Source of the DNA: Anastatus disparis
Lineage: Eukaryota; Arthropoda; Insecta; Hymenoptera; Eupelmidae
Length of the DNA stretch: 64,000 nt
Direction: 5' to 3'
NCBI GenBank assembly: GCA_017163975.1
Contig: JAFFSR010000008.1
Span: 1,931,501 to 1,995,500 of the forward strand
Numbering within the stretch: position 1 is the first letter of the stretch; every line of letters begins with the position of its first letter. Below are positions 44,354 to 55,929 of the stretch, in pieces. The translations under genes were made by a program, and so were the position numbers. A model generated the notes under the pieces. That model saw nothing but the letters and a program-made list of their open reading frames with translations, searched no databases and had not been told where the DNA came from.

Positions 44354-46123
44354 TTGGTAAAAGCCAACAATGGGCATGCCAATGATGTTATTTTAAAGGA
44401 TGAAAATGAATTATTGAAAAGAGATAAATATGTGAATTATATGAAAATAAATGATATATTTTATGAAGATGAGGAAAATATTGTTGATATAAAGAAAGGC
44501 AAAGCCAAGGATGGGCATGCCAATGATGTTATTTTAAAGGATGAAAATGAATTATTGAAAAGAGATAAATATGTGAATTATATGAAAATAAATGATATAT
44601 TTTATGAAGATGAGGAAAATATTGTTGATATAAAGAAAGGCAAAGCCAAGGATGGGCATGCCAATGATGTTATTTTAAAGGATGAAAATGAATTATTGAA
44701 AAGAGATAAATATGTAAATTATATGAAAATAAATGATATATTTTATGAAAATGAGGAAAATATTGTTGATATAAAGAAAGGCAAACCCAAGGATGGGCAT
44801 GCCAATGATGTTATTTTAAATAATGAAAAAGAAGTATTGAAAAAAGGTAATCATGTGAACTATAGAAAAATAAAGGATGAATTGTATGAAAATAATGAAA
44901 ATATAGAAAAAGACATTGTTGATATAAAGAAAGGCAGAGCCAATGAGGGGCCCACCAATGAGGTTCTATTGAATAATGAGAAGGAGTTATTAAAGAAACA
45001 CAAAAATGAAAACTATGTAAAAATAAATAAAGTATTTAATGAAGATGATGAGATTATTGAACAAAATAAAGGAAATATGATGTATAGAAAGGACAAGGCC
45101 AAGGAAGGGCATGTCTGTAAAGTTATTGTTAATAATGCAAATAAATTATTGGAGAATAAGAATTATGTGAATTATATGAAAATAAATGAAGTATTTAATG
45201 AGAGGAATACAGAGAAAAATAAAATAAATGTTGTTAATAAACGTGATATTGAAGGCTGCGAGGATCATGTTAATAAAAGTTCGTTAAAAAAGGAAAATAA
45301 ATTAATTGAAAAAAATGAGAAATATAAAACGAATGAATTAGTTATCGAAGAAGAAGTTGAGAAAAATATTAATAAAGTTATCTCTGAGAATCAAGATGAA
45401 CTATATAATGACGTGGACTATGTAAATTATTATGGCAGTTATGAGTATAAAATGAAAAATGAATGTTTCAACGATCATGAGAATAAAGATAGGTGCAAAA
45501 GAGAAAATAAAGATTTACAGAAACGAGGAGAAATTTTTATAAGTAAAAATAATGTTGTAAACCCAAAGAAGGGGAGTCGTGATTTTGAAGAAATATATAT
45601 TGTTGAAGGTGAAGAGAAAAGAGGAATCCCTCACCATGATGAAAATAAATATTATGTATTGAATAAAAAAGAAATATTTAATGATGTTAAAAATAATAGA
45701 AAGAATGATGCTTTCTATTGGAGAAATCCCAAAGTTGGGGATAAAAAGGAGTATTACGACGAAGAAAATATTACTTATGAAAGTACCTCAAGAGAGGAGT
45801 GTGAAAATAATGTTAATGAAGCAATGAAAATAGTTGAAACGTATAACGATAAACGTAGAAGAAACATTCATATTAAAAAGAAAAATATGCCATTAAAAGA
45901 GCTCGATATTGATACAGAGCAACAAGGAGGTTATGAAGAGAACGCATCATTGAACGAAAAGATGGAAGTTATAATGACTCAGAGAGACGAAGGAGATAAC
46001 GTGCAAGATCAAGTAGCCTTAGAAAAGAAATACATGCAAAGAGAATTTGAAAGAAAGAATATTATTTATAAAAAAAAGAGGAAACGTGGGACGAAGACCC
46101 GAATAATGCGTTTTCTCGGATAA
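44354..46123 (+). CDS. Novel repeat ORF (47-residue repeats, Lys/Glu/Asn-rich)
   Basis: An open frame of 589 codons starting at a TTG, so the true start is uncertain; it may be entered by frameshift from the frame ending at 44280. A 141 bp unit (KDGHANDVILKDENELLKRD, YVNYMKINDIFYEDEEN, DIKKGKA) recurs at 44373, 44514, 44655 and 44796, the first three almost identical, followed by four or more diverging units to about 45300. The C-terminal half (45300-46123) is also K/E/N-rich, with no repeats I can align, and ends RTKTRIMRFLG-like (GTKTRIMRFLG). No membrane segment, no Cys pattern, no catalytic motif. It lies where RT, RNase H and integrase core should be. Could be a scaffold or coiled-coil protein; function unknown. 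Confidence 0.7.
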   Translation: MVKANNGHANDVILKDENELLKRDKYVNYMKINDIFYEDEENIVDIKKGKAKDGHANDVILKDENELLKRDKYVNYMKINDIFYEDEENIVDIKKGKAKDGHANDVILKDENELLKRDKYVNYMKINDIFYENEENIVDIKKGKPKDGHANDVILNNEKEVLKKGNHVNYRKIKDELYENNENIEKDIVDIKKGRANEGPTNEVLLNNEKELLKKHKNENYVKINKVFNEDDEIIEQNKGNMMYRKDKAKEGHVCKVIVNNANKLLENKNYVNYMKINEVFNERNTEKNKINVVNKRDIEGCEDHVNKSSLKKENKLIEKNEKYKTNELVIEEEVEKNINKVISENQDELYNDVDYVNYYGSYEYKMKNECFNDHENKDRCKRENKDLQKRGEIFISKNNVVNPKKGSRDFEEIYIVEGEEKRGIPHHDENKYYVLNKKEIFNDVKNNRKNDAFYWRNPKVGDKKEYYDEENITYESTSREECENNVNEAMKIVETYNDKRRRNIHIKKKNMPLKELDIDTEQQGGYEENASLNEKMEVIMTQRDEGDNVQDQVALEKKYMQREFERKNIIYKKKRKRGTKTRIMRFLG

Positions 46124-46134
46124 GAACAGAAAAT

Positions 46135-46992
46135 ATGAAACAGAAAGATAATAAATTATTTAATAATTACGAAAATGTTTCAAAAATTAATCACGATTGC
46201 AGCCAGGAGAAGGAATTAAAAGAAAAATTATATAATGATGAGAAAAATTTTGTTTACGAGGAGAAAAATATTCTATAAAAAAAGAAAAATAGCGAATTAG
46301 ATGCAAAAAGAAATAATTCACATGAGAGGAAAGAGAAAGCAGAGTTACATACAAAGAAAGAGAATATTATACACGAGAAGTCTGAGATAAGAAACAAATA
46401 TGTGATACTTCAAAAGAACAAGCAAGAAGGAGCAAACTTGAAAACGTTAAATAGAGAGATTAAAGAATTTTTACGTAAAGAATGCGAACCTGACGACTTT
46501 TATAACAAATATGCCCGAGAGAAAAATAAATATGACAAAAATAAATATAATTAGTATGGTTTTGATGATTTAAAAAATGAGTATTGGAGACTTACTAATA
46601 AGTCTTTTGACATATTATCCTATGATAAAATCCAAGAAGAAAAATTTGAGATAAACACGACGCAAGACTTGCAAGCCTTAATGCTAGAAAAATTAAAGTC
46701 AAAATTGCGACTACAGTATTTGATCGAAAAGGAAAAAGAGCTTTACAAAAACTACGCAGCCTATAACAATTGTAGATATACTCCTATAGATGATAGCGTT
46801 TGGCTATTGAAAGGGGGCAAACAGTATAAACAAGCTGACCAATATGAAGGACCATATCTGGTCACAGAGGTTTTTAATAATAAATGTAATCTTAAAATAA
46901 GAATAAATAATCATTAAACTAAGGTAGTTCATGCTAACTGGGTAAGAAAATCCTATTTGGAATCAAAAAAAAGAGAAATGAAATTACAGTAA
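46135..46992 (+). pseudogene. Lys-rich segment and integrase C-terminal tail
   Basis: ATG 46135 is in a different frame from the repeat ORF. The first 450 bp are K/E/N-rich (QEKELKEKLYNDEKNFVYEE), with a TAA at 46276 and a TAG at 46552. From about 46560 it has YGFDDLKNEYWRL, then DSVWLLKGGKQYKQADQYEG, PYLVTEVFNNKCNLKIRI, a TAA at 46915, and KVVHANWVRKSYL, which is the pattern of the C-terminal end of Gypsy-type integrases. The integrase zinc finger and DDE core are absent. Confidence 0.65.
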
Positions 46993-49525
46993 GGTAGACG
47001 GAAATCTCTAAAGTTTAAGTGTGACAGTCTCATAGGTAGACATACGTATAATATCTAGGTCTTGAAATAGTTATATATTTAGTAAAAAATGGATAGAAAT
47101 AAGAAAAAAAAACCGCTATAGGATTAGGTTAATAATAAACAAAATAAGCAGCCAAAAGTAAACTGTAAAACAAAAAAACTAGCTGAGAACAATACGCGAC
47201 CTAAATACTATAAGATAGGAAGGTAGGAGTTGAAATAATGAATAGATACAGTAGTCATGATTAGATGAAGTCAGGGACATATGAACGAAATAATATATTA
47301 ACAAACTATAACCGAAAATAGTCAAGTCTTGCAAACATAAAAATAAACCGGGACATATATTTCCTCATTGCCTTGAGATTGAAAGAAAGACTCTCTATAC
47401 AAAAATTTATGCTAATAACGATCTTTATAAAAATGTTTACTCTTCTTCCAAGGGGGGAAAGGGAATAAAATTTTAAAAATTTTATTCAAGTTGAAGTACG
47501 TTTATACATACAAAAAAAAACATTAAAAAGATAAGTCAAAGAACCGCATAGTTGCGCGGTAGCAAAATACAGAAAACATAGAGATACACGTATAAAGATA
47601 TATGAAGTAAAATCAAAAGAAACAAACATGATTAATATGAGCAAAAAATGATTATTATAAAGAAATCTAAACTTTTTTAAAATAATATATTGTAAGCAGA
47701 ATAAATATGAATTTAAGATGATTTTTAGATTAACGACAAATGTTTAAGAAAAAAAAAAGAGAAGGGAAATAATAATAATAAACGATTACATTTTGCTGTT
47801 GGTAAGAAAAACAAAAAAATATTAGAATCAAAGGGAACATTCCCATATTGAACTTTAACATCAATTATTATTATTATTTAACAAAAATATATATGTCGTA
47901 TATAGATAATAATACAAAAAAAAATAATTTTTTTTCTAATATTCTTACTTTACACCATACAGGAAAGGAAAGGGTCAATTAATAAAATGTTCCCAGGGAA
48001 GAAACCATAATAAGAATAAAAGAGGAAAATAAAAAAAAAAGAAAGGGGTAAGAACCAGAAATAATTAAAAGATTAAAATGGACTAAAGAGGACTTGTAAG
48101 ATTAACAACAAGCTGGTCAAGAGAAATAAAGATACAGCTCGTTGCTTAATCAACTACAATAACAAATGTTTTGTATAGATTTAAAATAATATTTACTTAT
48201 TTAATTTTAAGAATATATAATTAAACATTGTTGTTACAGCGTAAAAACGATGAAAATCAAAACAGACAATCCTTCAAAAATGTATGTAAAGGAAAACAAA
48301 AATGCAAGGTTTTGGGACTAAAAAATAATGATAAATATAAACAATTTTTTCGATATGTCACGTACCGATTGCATGGCTAAAAATAAGATTAAAAATTTAT
48401 GTAAAATAAGAAACTAGCGTCCAAACTGTTTATTGAAAAGAGTGATTTTCTCATAACATTAATATAAAATTTTATTGAGAGTAATAATTTTACCTTGAGA
48501 GTGATATACCATTGTATAAACTGTAAAATTAAATTTAAAGGGTAATAATGTATCGAAAGAAAAATTCATAAAATTTTTTGTTTACAGCATGAAAGCTGGG
48601 TGCATCTCCTTATATTATTAACTGCTGTAGCTTTAAAATAAAAATAAGATAGAAATGGAATTATAATAATGAAAATAAAATTTTTGTTTATTTGTTATTC
48701 TTATAGACTGTGAGGTTTTATAAGAAAAACTACGATTGAGTATATATACAAGTAATAAACAAATATTATTGATTTAATTTACATACTCAAACATTATTAT
48801 TATTATTATACTATAAAAACATATAAGTTAAAACATAGAAAAATATGTAAACACCAGACGAACGAATAGAAAAAAAAAGAAAGAACATAAAGAGTAATAA
48901 TCGCAGGTAATCTATAATATTCAAAAGTTCAGGATATATTATGAACCTTAAAGAAAGAAAAAAAAAGAAAAGAATATAAAAAAAAAATTATTACGATGCA
49001 AAAAAAAACCTATAATTAAATTTAACTATTGAGTGTATACAATAGAAATAGTAAACAAAGTAGAAATTGCATATAAACGAGAATTTCAAAAGAAATTTGA
49101 TAGGAGGTCAAAATATATTATGGACCTTAGAGTAAAAAAAAAGGAAAATACAAAAAATTTTATGATACAAGAAAAACATATAATCAAATTATAATATTGA
49201 GTGCATAGAATAGAAATAGTAAACAAAGTAGAAATTGCATGTGAATTAGTATGTTAAAAGAAATTTGATAAAAGGGCAAGATATATTATGGGCCTTAGAG
49301 TAGTAAATAAAAAAAAGGGGGAGTATAAAAAAAATTATGATACAAGAAAAACATATAATCAAATTATAATATTGAGCGTAAAGAATAAAAAAATAATAAA
49401 TATACATTGTACCAAGAAGCGGCCAACTAAGCTACCACATTCCAAGTTCAGCAAAAAACATAATTAATAAATCAGTAAAAGAGATTTTTGTTTCCGAACG
49501 CTCTCATTTAACTCGCGCGTTCTTT
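46993..49525 (+). other. Non-coding 3' region of the LTR element
   Basis: A-rich, no gene longer than small chance frames; an envelope gene is not visible. Contains the tandem repeat at 48935-49400. Confidence 0.6.
48935..49400 (+). repeat. ~170 bp tandem repeat, three copies
   Basis: Units contain TATTATGGACCTTAGAGTA-like sites (about 48938, 49120, 49286), ACATATAATCAAATTATAAT and ATAGAAATAGTAAACAAAGT. Divergence is modest. Confidence 0.75.
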
Positions 49526-49539
49526 AGTGGGTGGGGAGG
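49526..49539 (+). promoter_or_regulatory. Polypurine tract
   Basis: AGTGGGTGGGGAGG abuts the 3' LTR start TGTAATG, the expected place for plus-strand priming. In front of the 5' LTR no such tract is present. Confidence 0.85.
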
Positions 49540-51508
49540 TGTAATGAACCGAGTTCATTACCAATAAATGTTAAAACAAAAATTTTATTTTGATTAAAAT
49601 TAAAATGATTAAAATGATAATAGAAAAAAATAAGATTGATCAAGTAATAAATAAACGAATGAAAGAAACAAATAGAACGACGCAAGAAATTGAGATCAAG
49701 CAGTGGCTGAATGAAACAGAGAAAGAAAAAAAAACATAAGCTGAAGTAACAGAGTTCATTATTAATGAATTTTTCAAAAAGAAATATAAAAACCAGAAAA
49801 ATAATAATAATGAAAAAAATAGAAAGAATTTTGCTAAATTAATAAATAAACGCAAACAGGAGACAACTAACACGATGAAAACGATTCAGGTCAAAACGGC
49901 GGCCGAGTACAACAGTACAAGAAAGAAAGAAATAAAAAGATATACGCTACAGAAATCGAATTCAATACCAATGAATTTTGCAAACGAAAAATAAATAAGA
50001 ACAACAATATTAATAATAAATAAAAGCGAAAATAATCGCCATAAAATAATAATAATTAAACAAAGGCGATGGATAAATAGCAACAAATCCAGTTGACCTC
50101 AATGAAAATCAAGGATCGGCAGCCGCATGAAACAGCAAAGGAAGGAGAAGTATAAGCTGAATTGCATGCTAAAAAAAGATAAGGGCAGGCGGCAAGCTTA
50201 GAAACCGTAATAAGCCTGACAACGATGAACGGCTTCGCAGAAAAACGAAGTTAACTCAGGAGAGTATGAAAAGATTTCAGCGAAGCGGTAGGGGAATAAA
50301 GCGCGGTATGAAAACAGATAAGGCCGTCCCTAAAAAAAATACAGAGTGGAGGGACATAAAACCAATTTATGGGTTTAATTATACAAGTACTGCAAAACTT
50401 AAAAGAAAAGCTTTGGCGGAATATCAAAAAAACAGGAAACCGAAAAGATAACGGCAAAAAGTAATTGCTAATAAACTTCGAGTTGACCTCTTTCTAGTCA
50501 ACTGAAATTATGGTTTCCAGAAAAAAACCATACAGGGAGGGCTGACTGGCAACCAATCAGAATATCTGAACATCGTACGAATGGGCAGAAACATATACTG
50601 CCGCTAGCAACAACGAAGCTTGTAGAATCTTGACTTAGAGTATAAAAAGCTTGGAGCTTATGGGCGAAACTCTCTCTTCAGGTCGAATCACCAGCGGAGC
50701 AACGCCTCTCTTCGGCTCGGAAGCCAGCAGAGCAACAGCTCTATTCCAGATCGGAGGGCAATGGAGCCCCCTCTTTTTTCCCGACCAACTTCTTGCTGAT
50801 CACGTCAATTTCGCCCAGCAGCCGATACGTCATCAGAGCCTGCAGCAGCCGCCGTCCATCTCTGAGTCATCTCAACCAAGGAGAGCCAGTTGCATATAAG
50901 GAAAGAAGAACTTTATTTAAATTCCAAGTAACCAGGAACTATATCTATTTGAGAGCAGGGAGAACGCGGGAGGAAGCAGAGATTAACACAAGGAACGACA
51001 AAATTAAACAAGGTAGAGAGTCTTTCAATATTTGTTAATTGTGAATTTCAAAAAAAGGGAGAAAGAAAAACATGTCTCAGGAACGCGTTGATTCTATAGC
51101 TAATTCGCTGAGTAAATGTTGAGCGTCACGAATTGTTGAAAATTAAAATTTAAATTAGAAGAAGAAAAATTCAGAAAGGAAATGCAAAGAAAATAAAAAG
51201 AAAATTTGGTATGGGGTAACACGGTTTGCCATGAAGTGAAACAAATATAATAAAAAAAAATTTAATTACCTATGTACGAAGCAAGGCTTCTTAGGTAAAT
51301 TGAAGAGGGAAAAAGAAATAAATTGATAAAATTTTGGCAATGACATGGGTGTTTTTTTTATTGTTCTACCTATCCTTGCTGCATCTTTTTTTTAAGACTT
51401 CCAACCCCGGAGACGTAGCGCTCGCGCGTTAGTCAAACGGAAGTCGATAGATGGCTGAAATATAGTCATCCATTACAAAATTGTTTGACTTATATGCTGA
51501 ATGTAGCA
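49540..51508 (+). repeat. 3' LTR, 1969 bp
   Basis: Begins TGTAATGAACCGAGTTCATT and ends TGTAGCA before CAAG. It holds about 880 bp (49725-50604) that are absent from the 5' LTR, including a plus frame of 61 basic codons at 50266-50451 (MKRFQRSGRGIKRGMKTDKA) that I do not recognise and do not call as a gene. TATA box at 50641. Confidence 0.9.
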
Positions 51509-52294
51509 CAAGCTAGAAGCGAAGGACTTAGGATTTTATCCACACACACACACACATACATACAGACATTTTCTGGAAACCACCTTTTTCGACTCCCTGA
51601 GTTCAAATATGTACAAATTAATGAAAAAATAGAAAAAAAATTTTATAATCGATACAATGCTTTCTCTATTAGAAAGCAAAAATATTTTGAAATCATAAAG
51701 TTATATATATTTGGTCTGACTAGTCGTCATGCGTAAAATATTTAAACATTCAGTTCGGAAAATGATTTTTAATAATAAAAGAAGATATTTTAAGATTATA
51801 AGATTACGTATATATATATGCATAAATATAAATATAGACTAGCTGAGTGATCACCGCACGTGTAATATTAAAATATGAAAAATAATATTAATATGAATCA
51901 TCAATTCATAATTACTAATAACTATATTTTTCGAAGTCACGTTACTATTTAAACAGATTTGATAATGAAACTTAATAATCATAGATATTTTAATAAATTA
52001 GAATTGTTATTTACCTTACATGAACAATATGAAGAGCAGGGTATAAAATTTGGATAATAGAAATGTAGCTGATCGTAAAATATAAAGTTGTATACAATGA
52101 TATTATTATATTATTAAATTATATTCATTAATTATTATGGCAGATAATTTAGGTATTGAGTTGAAAAATATATAATTCCCTTATCCAATATTATATAAAT
52201 AAATGTTTAATAAAGTACAATCTCAATTTGCTTCTAATTACTTAAATTTCCACATAAACTGTCCTCCATATATATACATATATATCATATATAT
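51509..52294. other. Target duplication and non-coding stretch
   Basis: CAAG at 51509-51512 is the right target duplication. The rest is AT-rich, with a CA-repeat (51543-51556). The plus frame 51485-51736 has no domain. Confidence 0.6.
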
Positions 52295-52410
52295 GTCCTT
52301 TGGCCGTATTCAGGTGGAATATGAATCGAGAATAATGTTTTTCGTTTGAGTTGCCTAACAGCTTTATTCAAGATTCAGATTTATATTCTACCTGAATACG
52401 GCCAAAGGAC
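52295..52410. mobile_element. 116 bp MITE
   Basis: GTCCTTTGGCCGTATTCAGG and CCTGAATACGGCCAAAGGAC are perfect inverted ends, set in ATATAT sequence on both sides. Non-coding. Confidence 0.85.
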
Positions 52411-53289
52411 ATATATGCTTAAATATAGTCTCCCACCCCAGGGATTGGATCTTTTTATTCAAAAACTATGAATAAAGCTAAAAAATCCAGTATAGAAAGT
52501 TTTAAACACGTTTCAAAAAAAAAAAAAAAAGCTTTTTTCTAATTTTTTTTCAAATTCTTCGTTCTTTGACTCTCTAATTTTTTTTAAAATTATTTTTGGG
52601 ACTTCGTACGCTTATAAAGCATTTCTGTAAGTGAAAACAATGTCCTCCATAGTGCTATGGAAGCGAAAAAATTTGTTTTTACCGAGATGTAGCTCGTTAA
52701 TTTAGTAAAAAATTCACAAAAAGTACATTTTTTTCGTTTTTTTTTTATTTTATCGATGGGTTCTTGTTACTAGGGGTGCAAATGAATTTTATTATGCAAA
52801 AGTAGAGTTGAAGACCCTTAATTTTTCTTTATATAAGTTTCTATGTGCTTCTCTCACCAAGATATGCTGTCAAAGTTTGTAAGAAAATCGAAGTATGAAA
52901 TCTGTGAATCGAGTATGAACCGTAGAGATATTGTCTATAGAATACAGAGGACTCATCGGTGATGAGAGTCACGTTAATAGATAATGTTTACAGGAAAAAG
53001 AGAGAAGATACATGACCTTTCTCTGTCTTCGTTTGCTTGCGCATGCGCATAAACTATACTCGATTACAAACAGCGATAAACGAATGTAAATAATCATAAT
53101 ATTCCGATTGTTGCAGTAAAAAGTATATTTGAACGCTTCATTCTTACATTCTACCTTTTAACATAATATTTAGCCGTTTACTTCCAATCCTCTATATTCT
53201 ATAATATGTTTTGAAAATATATGCATAAACAGAGACAGAAAGAGATTCTGTGAGAATAAAATGTGGCCCTCCATGTGTTTTCCACTAGA
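52411..53289. other. Non-coding stretch
   Basis: No gene seen; AT-rich with runs of A and T. Confidence 0.5.
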
Positions 53290-54508
53290 TTTATAAGAAC
53301 TTTTACTAACTCTGTCGCAGAGCTGGCTTTGCGGCTACTTTTAGAAGTCTAGGTTGCCAATTTCCGCAATACTAAGACCCTAAACTCTCTCTCTAATATT
53401 GCATTACGCAAACATCTTGTTCAAACTTTGCTTTTGCCGCTCATAGACTACTGCTCTCTCGTTTATGGTGATTTGTCGGCTAAACTCAATTTGAGGCTTC
53501 AGAGAATCATCAACTCTGGTATTTGTTATGTGTATGGTATTGGCAGACGTGAGCATGTTTCCTCTTATCGTTCTAAGCTTGGCTGGTTATCTACCTCTGG
53601 TAGAAGGAAATATTTTACATCATCCTACCTCTACAAAATGTTTTCGACTACAGCCTTTCTTATGTTTACTCTAGATATAATTGGAACCAATCTGTGAGGA
53701 CATTGAGGGGTGCTGTGAGGCCATTGACTGTTCCACCGGCTCTCACTGAATATTATAATGGACCTTTCTTGGTCACTTTATCGTTCCTATGGAATGAACT
53801 TCCTGATCCAATCCGTAACTCTCCACCGCTCCTTACATTCAAATCATCTGCATTGGCATACTACCTTTCCTTAGAGGATGGACCTCTGCCATTACGCTAA
53901 TTTTACGCTAATTTTATAATATTGTTATAGTAATTTTGTTAACTGTATTTAAAATTTATCACGGTTTTAAAGTTTTTTTTTATTTTTGCTCATTATTATA
54001 TATAAAAATTATAATCTAATGTATATACTGTATTATGAAAATTGTACAACATACTGTACATAAAATAAACAAAATATCTATCTCACTTTCTCTCTCTCTT
54101 TCTCTCTCTGTCTCTCTCTCTCTGGTTTCGAAGTAGGATCAGCACAAACTGTTAAGTTGCAAATGATGGGCAAACTACTTGCAGATAAGCGGACTGAATG
54201 GCATAATACTTTTGATACTCATTGAGTGTGCAATTTGATATATTTAAAATGCGTCACTACATAAGTTAAAATAATATCAAATTATATTAAATTTTCTTAT
54301 TAATTTTTATAATGTTATATTTTTAGTGTTAAATAAGTATTGAAAACTTTAATGAGGGAGAAGATTCTCTATGTTGTTATTATTAAAATTGTTGTTCTGT
54401 TTGATTATACTTTATTGATAAACATATGTAAAATTTTTGTATTTACTTTGTGATTCACGGGGTTGTACCCCATGGTCTTAATAAATTCAATCAATCAATC
54501 AATCAATC
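53290..54508 (+). mobile_element. LINE 3' fragment (Jockey/CR1-like) with (AATC)n tail
   Basis: The end of a non-LTR reverse transcriptase ORF: LRKHLVQTLLLPLIDYCSLV, LNLRLQRIINSGICYVYGIG, REHVSSYRSKLGWLSTSGRR, then after a frameshift at about 53694 YNGPFLVTLSFLWNELPDPI and TFKSSALAYYLS. This thumb/C-terminal pattern is standard for Jockey/CR1/L2-type LINEs. The 3' UTR has a CT microsatellite (54085-54123), and the element ends in AATAAATTCAATCAATCAATC repeats, a typical LINE tail. The 5' part is truncated. Confidence 0.8.
54085..54123 (+). repeat. (CT)n microsatellite in LINE 3' UTR
   Basis: CTCTCTCTCTTTCTCTCTCTG-like run. Confidence 0.85.
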
Positions 54509-55689
54509 TTTCTTTAGCAGTATGTAGTGTGTATGGTTAAACCAGTAAGTAAACATGTTGTCGAATTGACTGTCTTCATAATTTGAAATACAGCAGTTTG
54601 TTTCGTCAAAGAATATAGAAATACTTTACTAAAAAACATTTTATACTCACCATTTTTTAAATCCAGCATTCAAGTTTACTTTTCATGTGTTACGGTGGCA
54701 CATAATTTGTTAAAATAATCTCAAGGTTCGGTTCACTCTAAATCTTTCAAAAGATATTTTAATATTTTTATAGTATATAACAATTTCTATGAATATTTGC
54801 GGAGGGACATCTGCAATCGATGAGTACAAGTTAACATTAAAATGAGTAAATGTAGCCAAAAATCACATTTTTTATTATTTTCAATTAAATTTTCATTTTT
54901 TCCAAGAGATCGCCCAGGATGTCCGCTCTAAAATTTGTACGCCATATTTATACATGTATTACCTACTTTGATGATTTCCTTAGACATGGGATCATGGTTC
55001 GAAACCTTCAAAAGTGGTATTTCAATGCTTTGAATGACTTTAGCTTAGCGAATGACTACATTAGCACTTTTAAATTTCTTTTTCCTCAAAATTTAGAATA
55101 TTCTTTAAATTAAAAAAAGTTTTTCAGTAATAAGTTCCTAAAACGCAATCCAATCGAGTAATTTAAGCTCAAAATTAGTCAAAAATGTCAAAACTATGGT
55201 TTTTGCTCAACTTTAAAGCTTTGTAGCTCTAAAAATACGTACTAAACAAGTCAAAAAAAATTCTGCGTAATTTTACCCATTTTCAGCAAAAAAAAATTTT
55301 TCATTCTTTGATTTGACAGAAAATGGGCGATATATACATATGTGCAGTTCTCTGACAAATCACCAGACCAAAATTTTTTTCATATATCCTCCTCTAACCT
55401 CCAAACCATCCTGAATTTTTTCATATTATTCCTGCGCTTATTTTTGAAGCTATACAATATCAAAGTTTAACTGTTTCTTAATTTTTTCGATCTTTGACAC
55501 TTTTTAATTATTCCTAGCGCCACAAATAAGCATTTTTGGCTTTATGTTTATCAATACTTTTTCTCGGAAAGTTTCTGAGAAATTATTCATAAACTCATAT
55601 AACCACATAAGAAGTTTAATATGTTGAATTCGGAAAATTTTACGTAAATACATATCTGGACTTTTCATTTCAGAGGTGAAAATTATGGG
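54509..55689. other. Non-coding stretch
   Basis: No supported gene. The plus frame 54919-55113 has no recognised domain. AT-rich with homopolymer runs. Confidence 0.5.
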
Positions 55690-55868
55690 TTCTCATTTAA
55701 AGAAATTAACTTGACCTTGAAATGACATTCAAGGTTATGGTCAAGGTCATGGTCATTATCACCGTCGAATAGCCAAGAAAATATCCTCTATCTTTTGTTT
55801 TGAGCTTTTTCTCCTAAAATACAATCCCGCAGAGTTATTTCCCGTTCCGGTACTTTTGGCCCACCCTG
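55690..55868. mobile_element. End fragment of an IS630/Tc1-type element
   Basis: GACCTTGAAATGACATTCAA and GGTCAAGGTCATGGTCA (55720-55762), followed by TTTTGGCCCACCCTG at the end before TA (55869-55870), resemble the arms of the 61.2-63.3 kb element (TTGACCTTGAAATGACCTTG; end CAGGGTGTC). A relative, not the same family. The left end is not found. Confidence 0.55.
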
Positions 55869-55929
55869 TATATAAAAGATTCTAGAAAAGTGAAAACCTA
55901 AAGTTACTCACTTTCTCTGATGCCTTAGA

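Larger units (their letters stand above)
37051..51508 (+). mobile_element. 14.46 kb LTR retroelement lacking RT, with a novel repeat ORF
   Basis: Two LTRs begin TGTAATGAACCGAGTTCATT and end in CA; flanks are CAAG on both sides. A polypurine tract (AGTGGGTGGGGAGG) abuts the 3' LTR. The plus strand is strikingly A-rich, as in retroviruses. Order: long leader with a GC-rich island, gag, two zinc knuckles, aspartic protease, a Lys/Glu-rich frame, a 47-residue repeat frame, integrase C-terminal tail, 2.5 kb non-coding, PPT. RT, RNase H and the integrase core are not present. The LTRs differ at about 8 sites in some 340 bp that I compared by eye, so the defective element itself was copied, presumably with enzymes supplied by a relative. 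Gypsy-type by gag, protease and integrase tail. Confidence 0.9.

Noticed and set aside
50266..50451. Basic 61-codon frame in the 3' LTR
   Set aside because: Unique to the U3-like part, no homologue recognised; could be chance in A-rich DNA.
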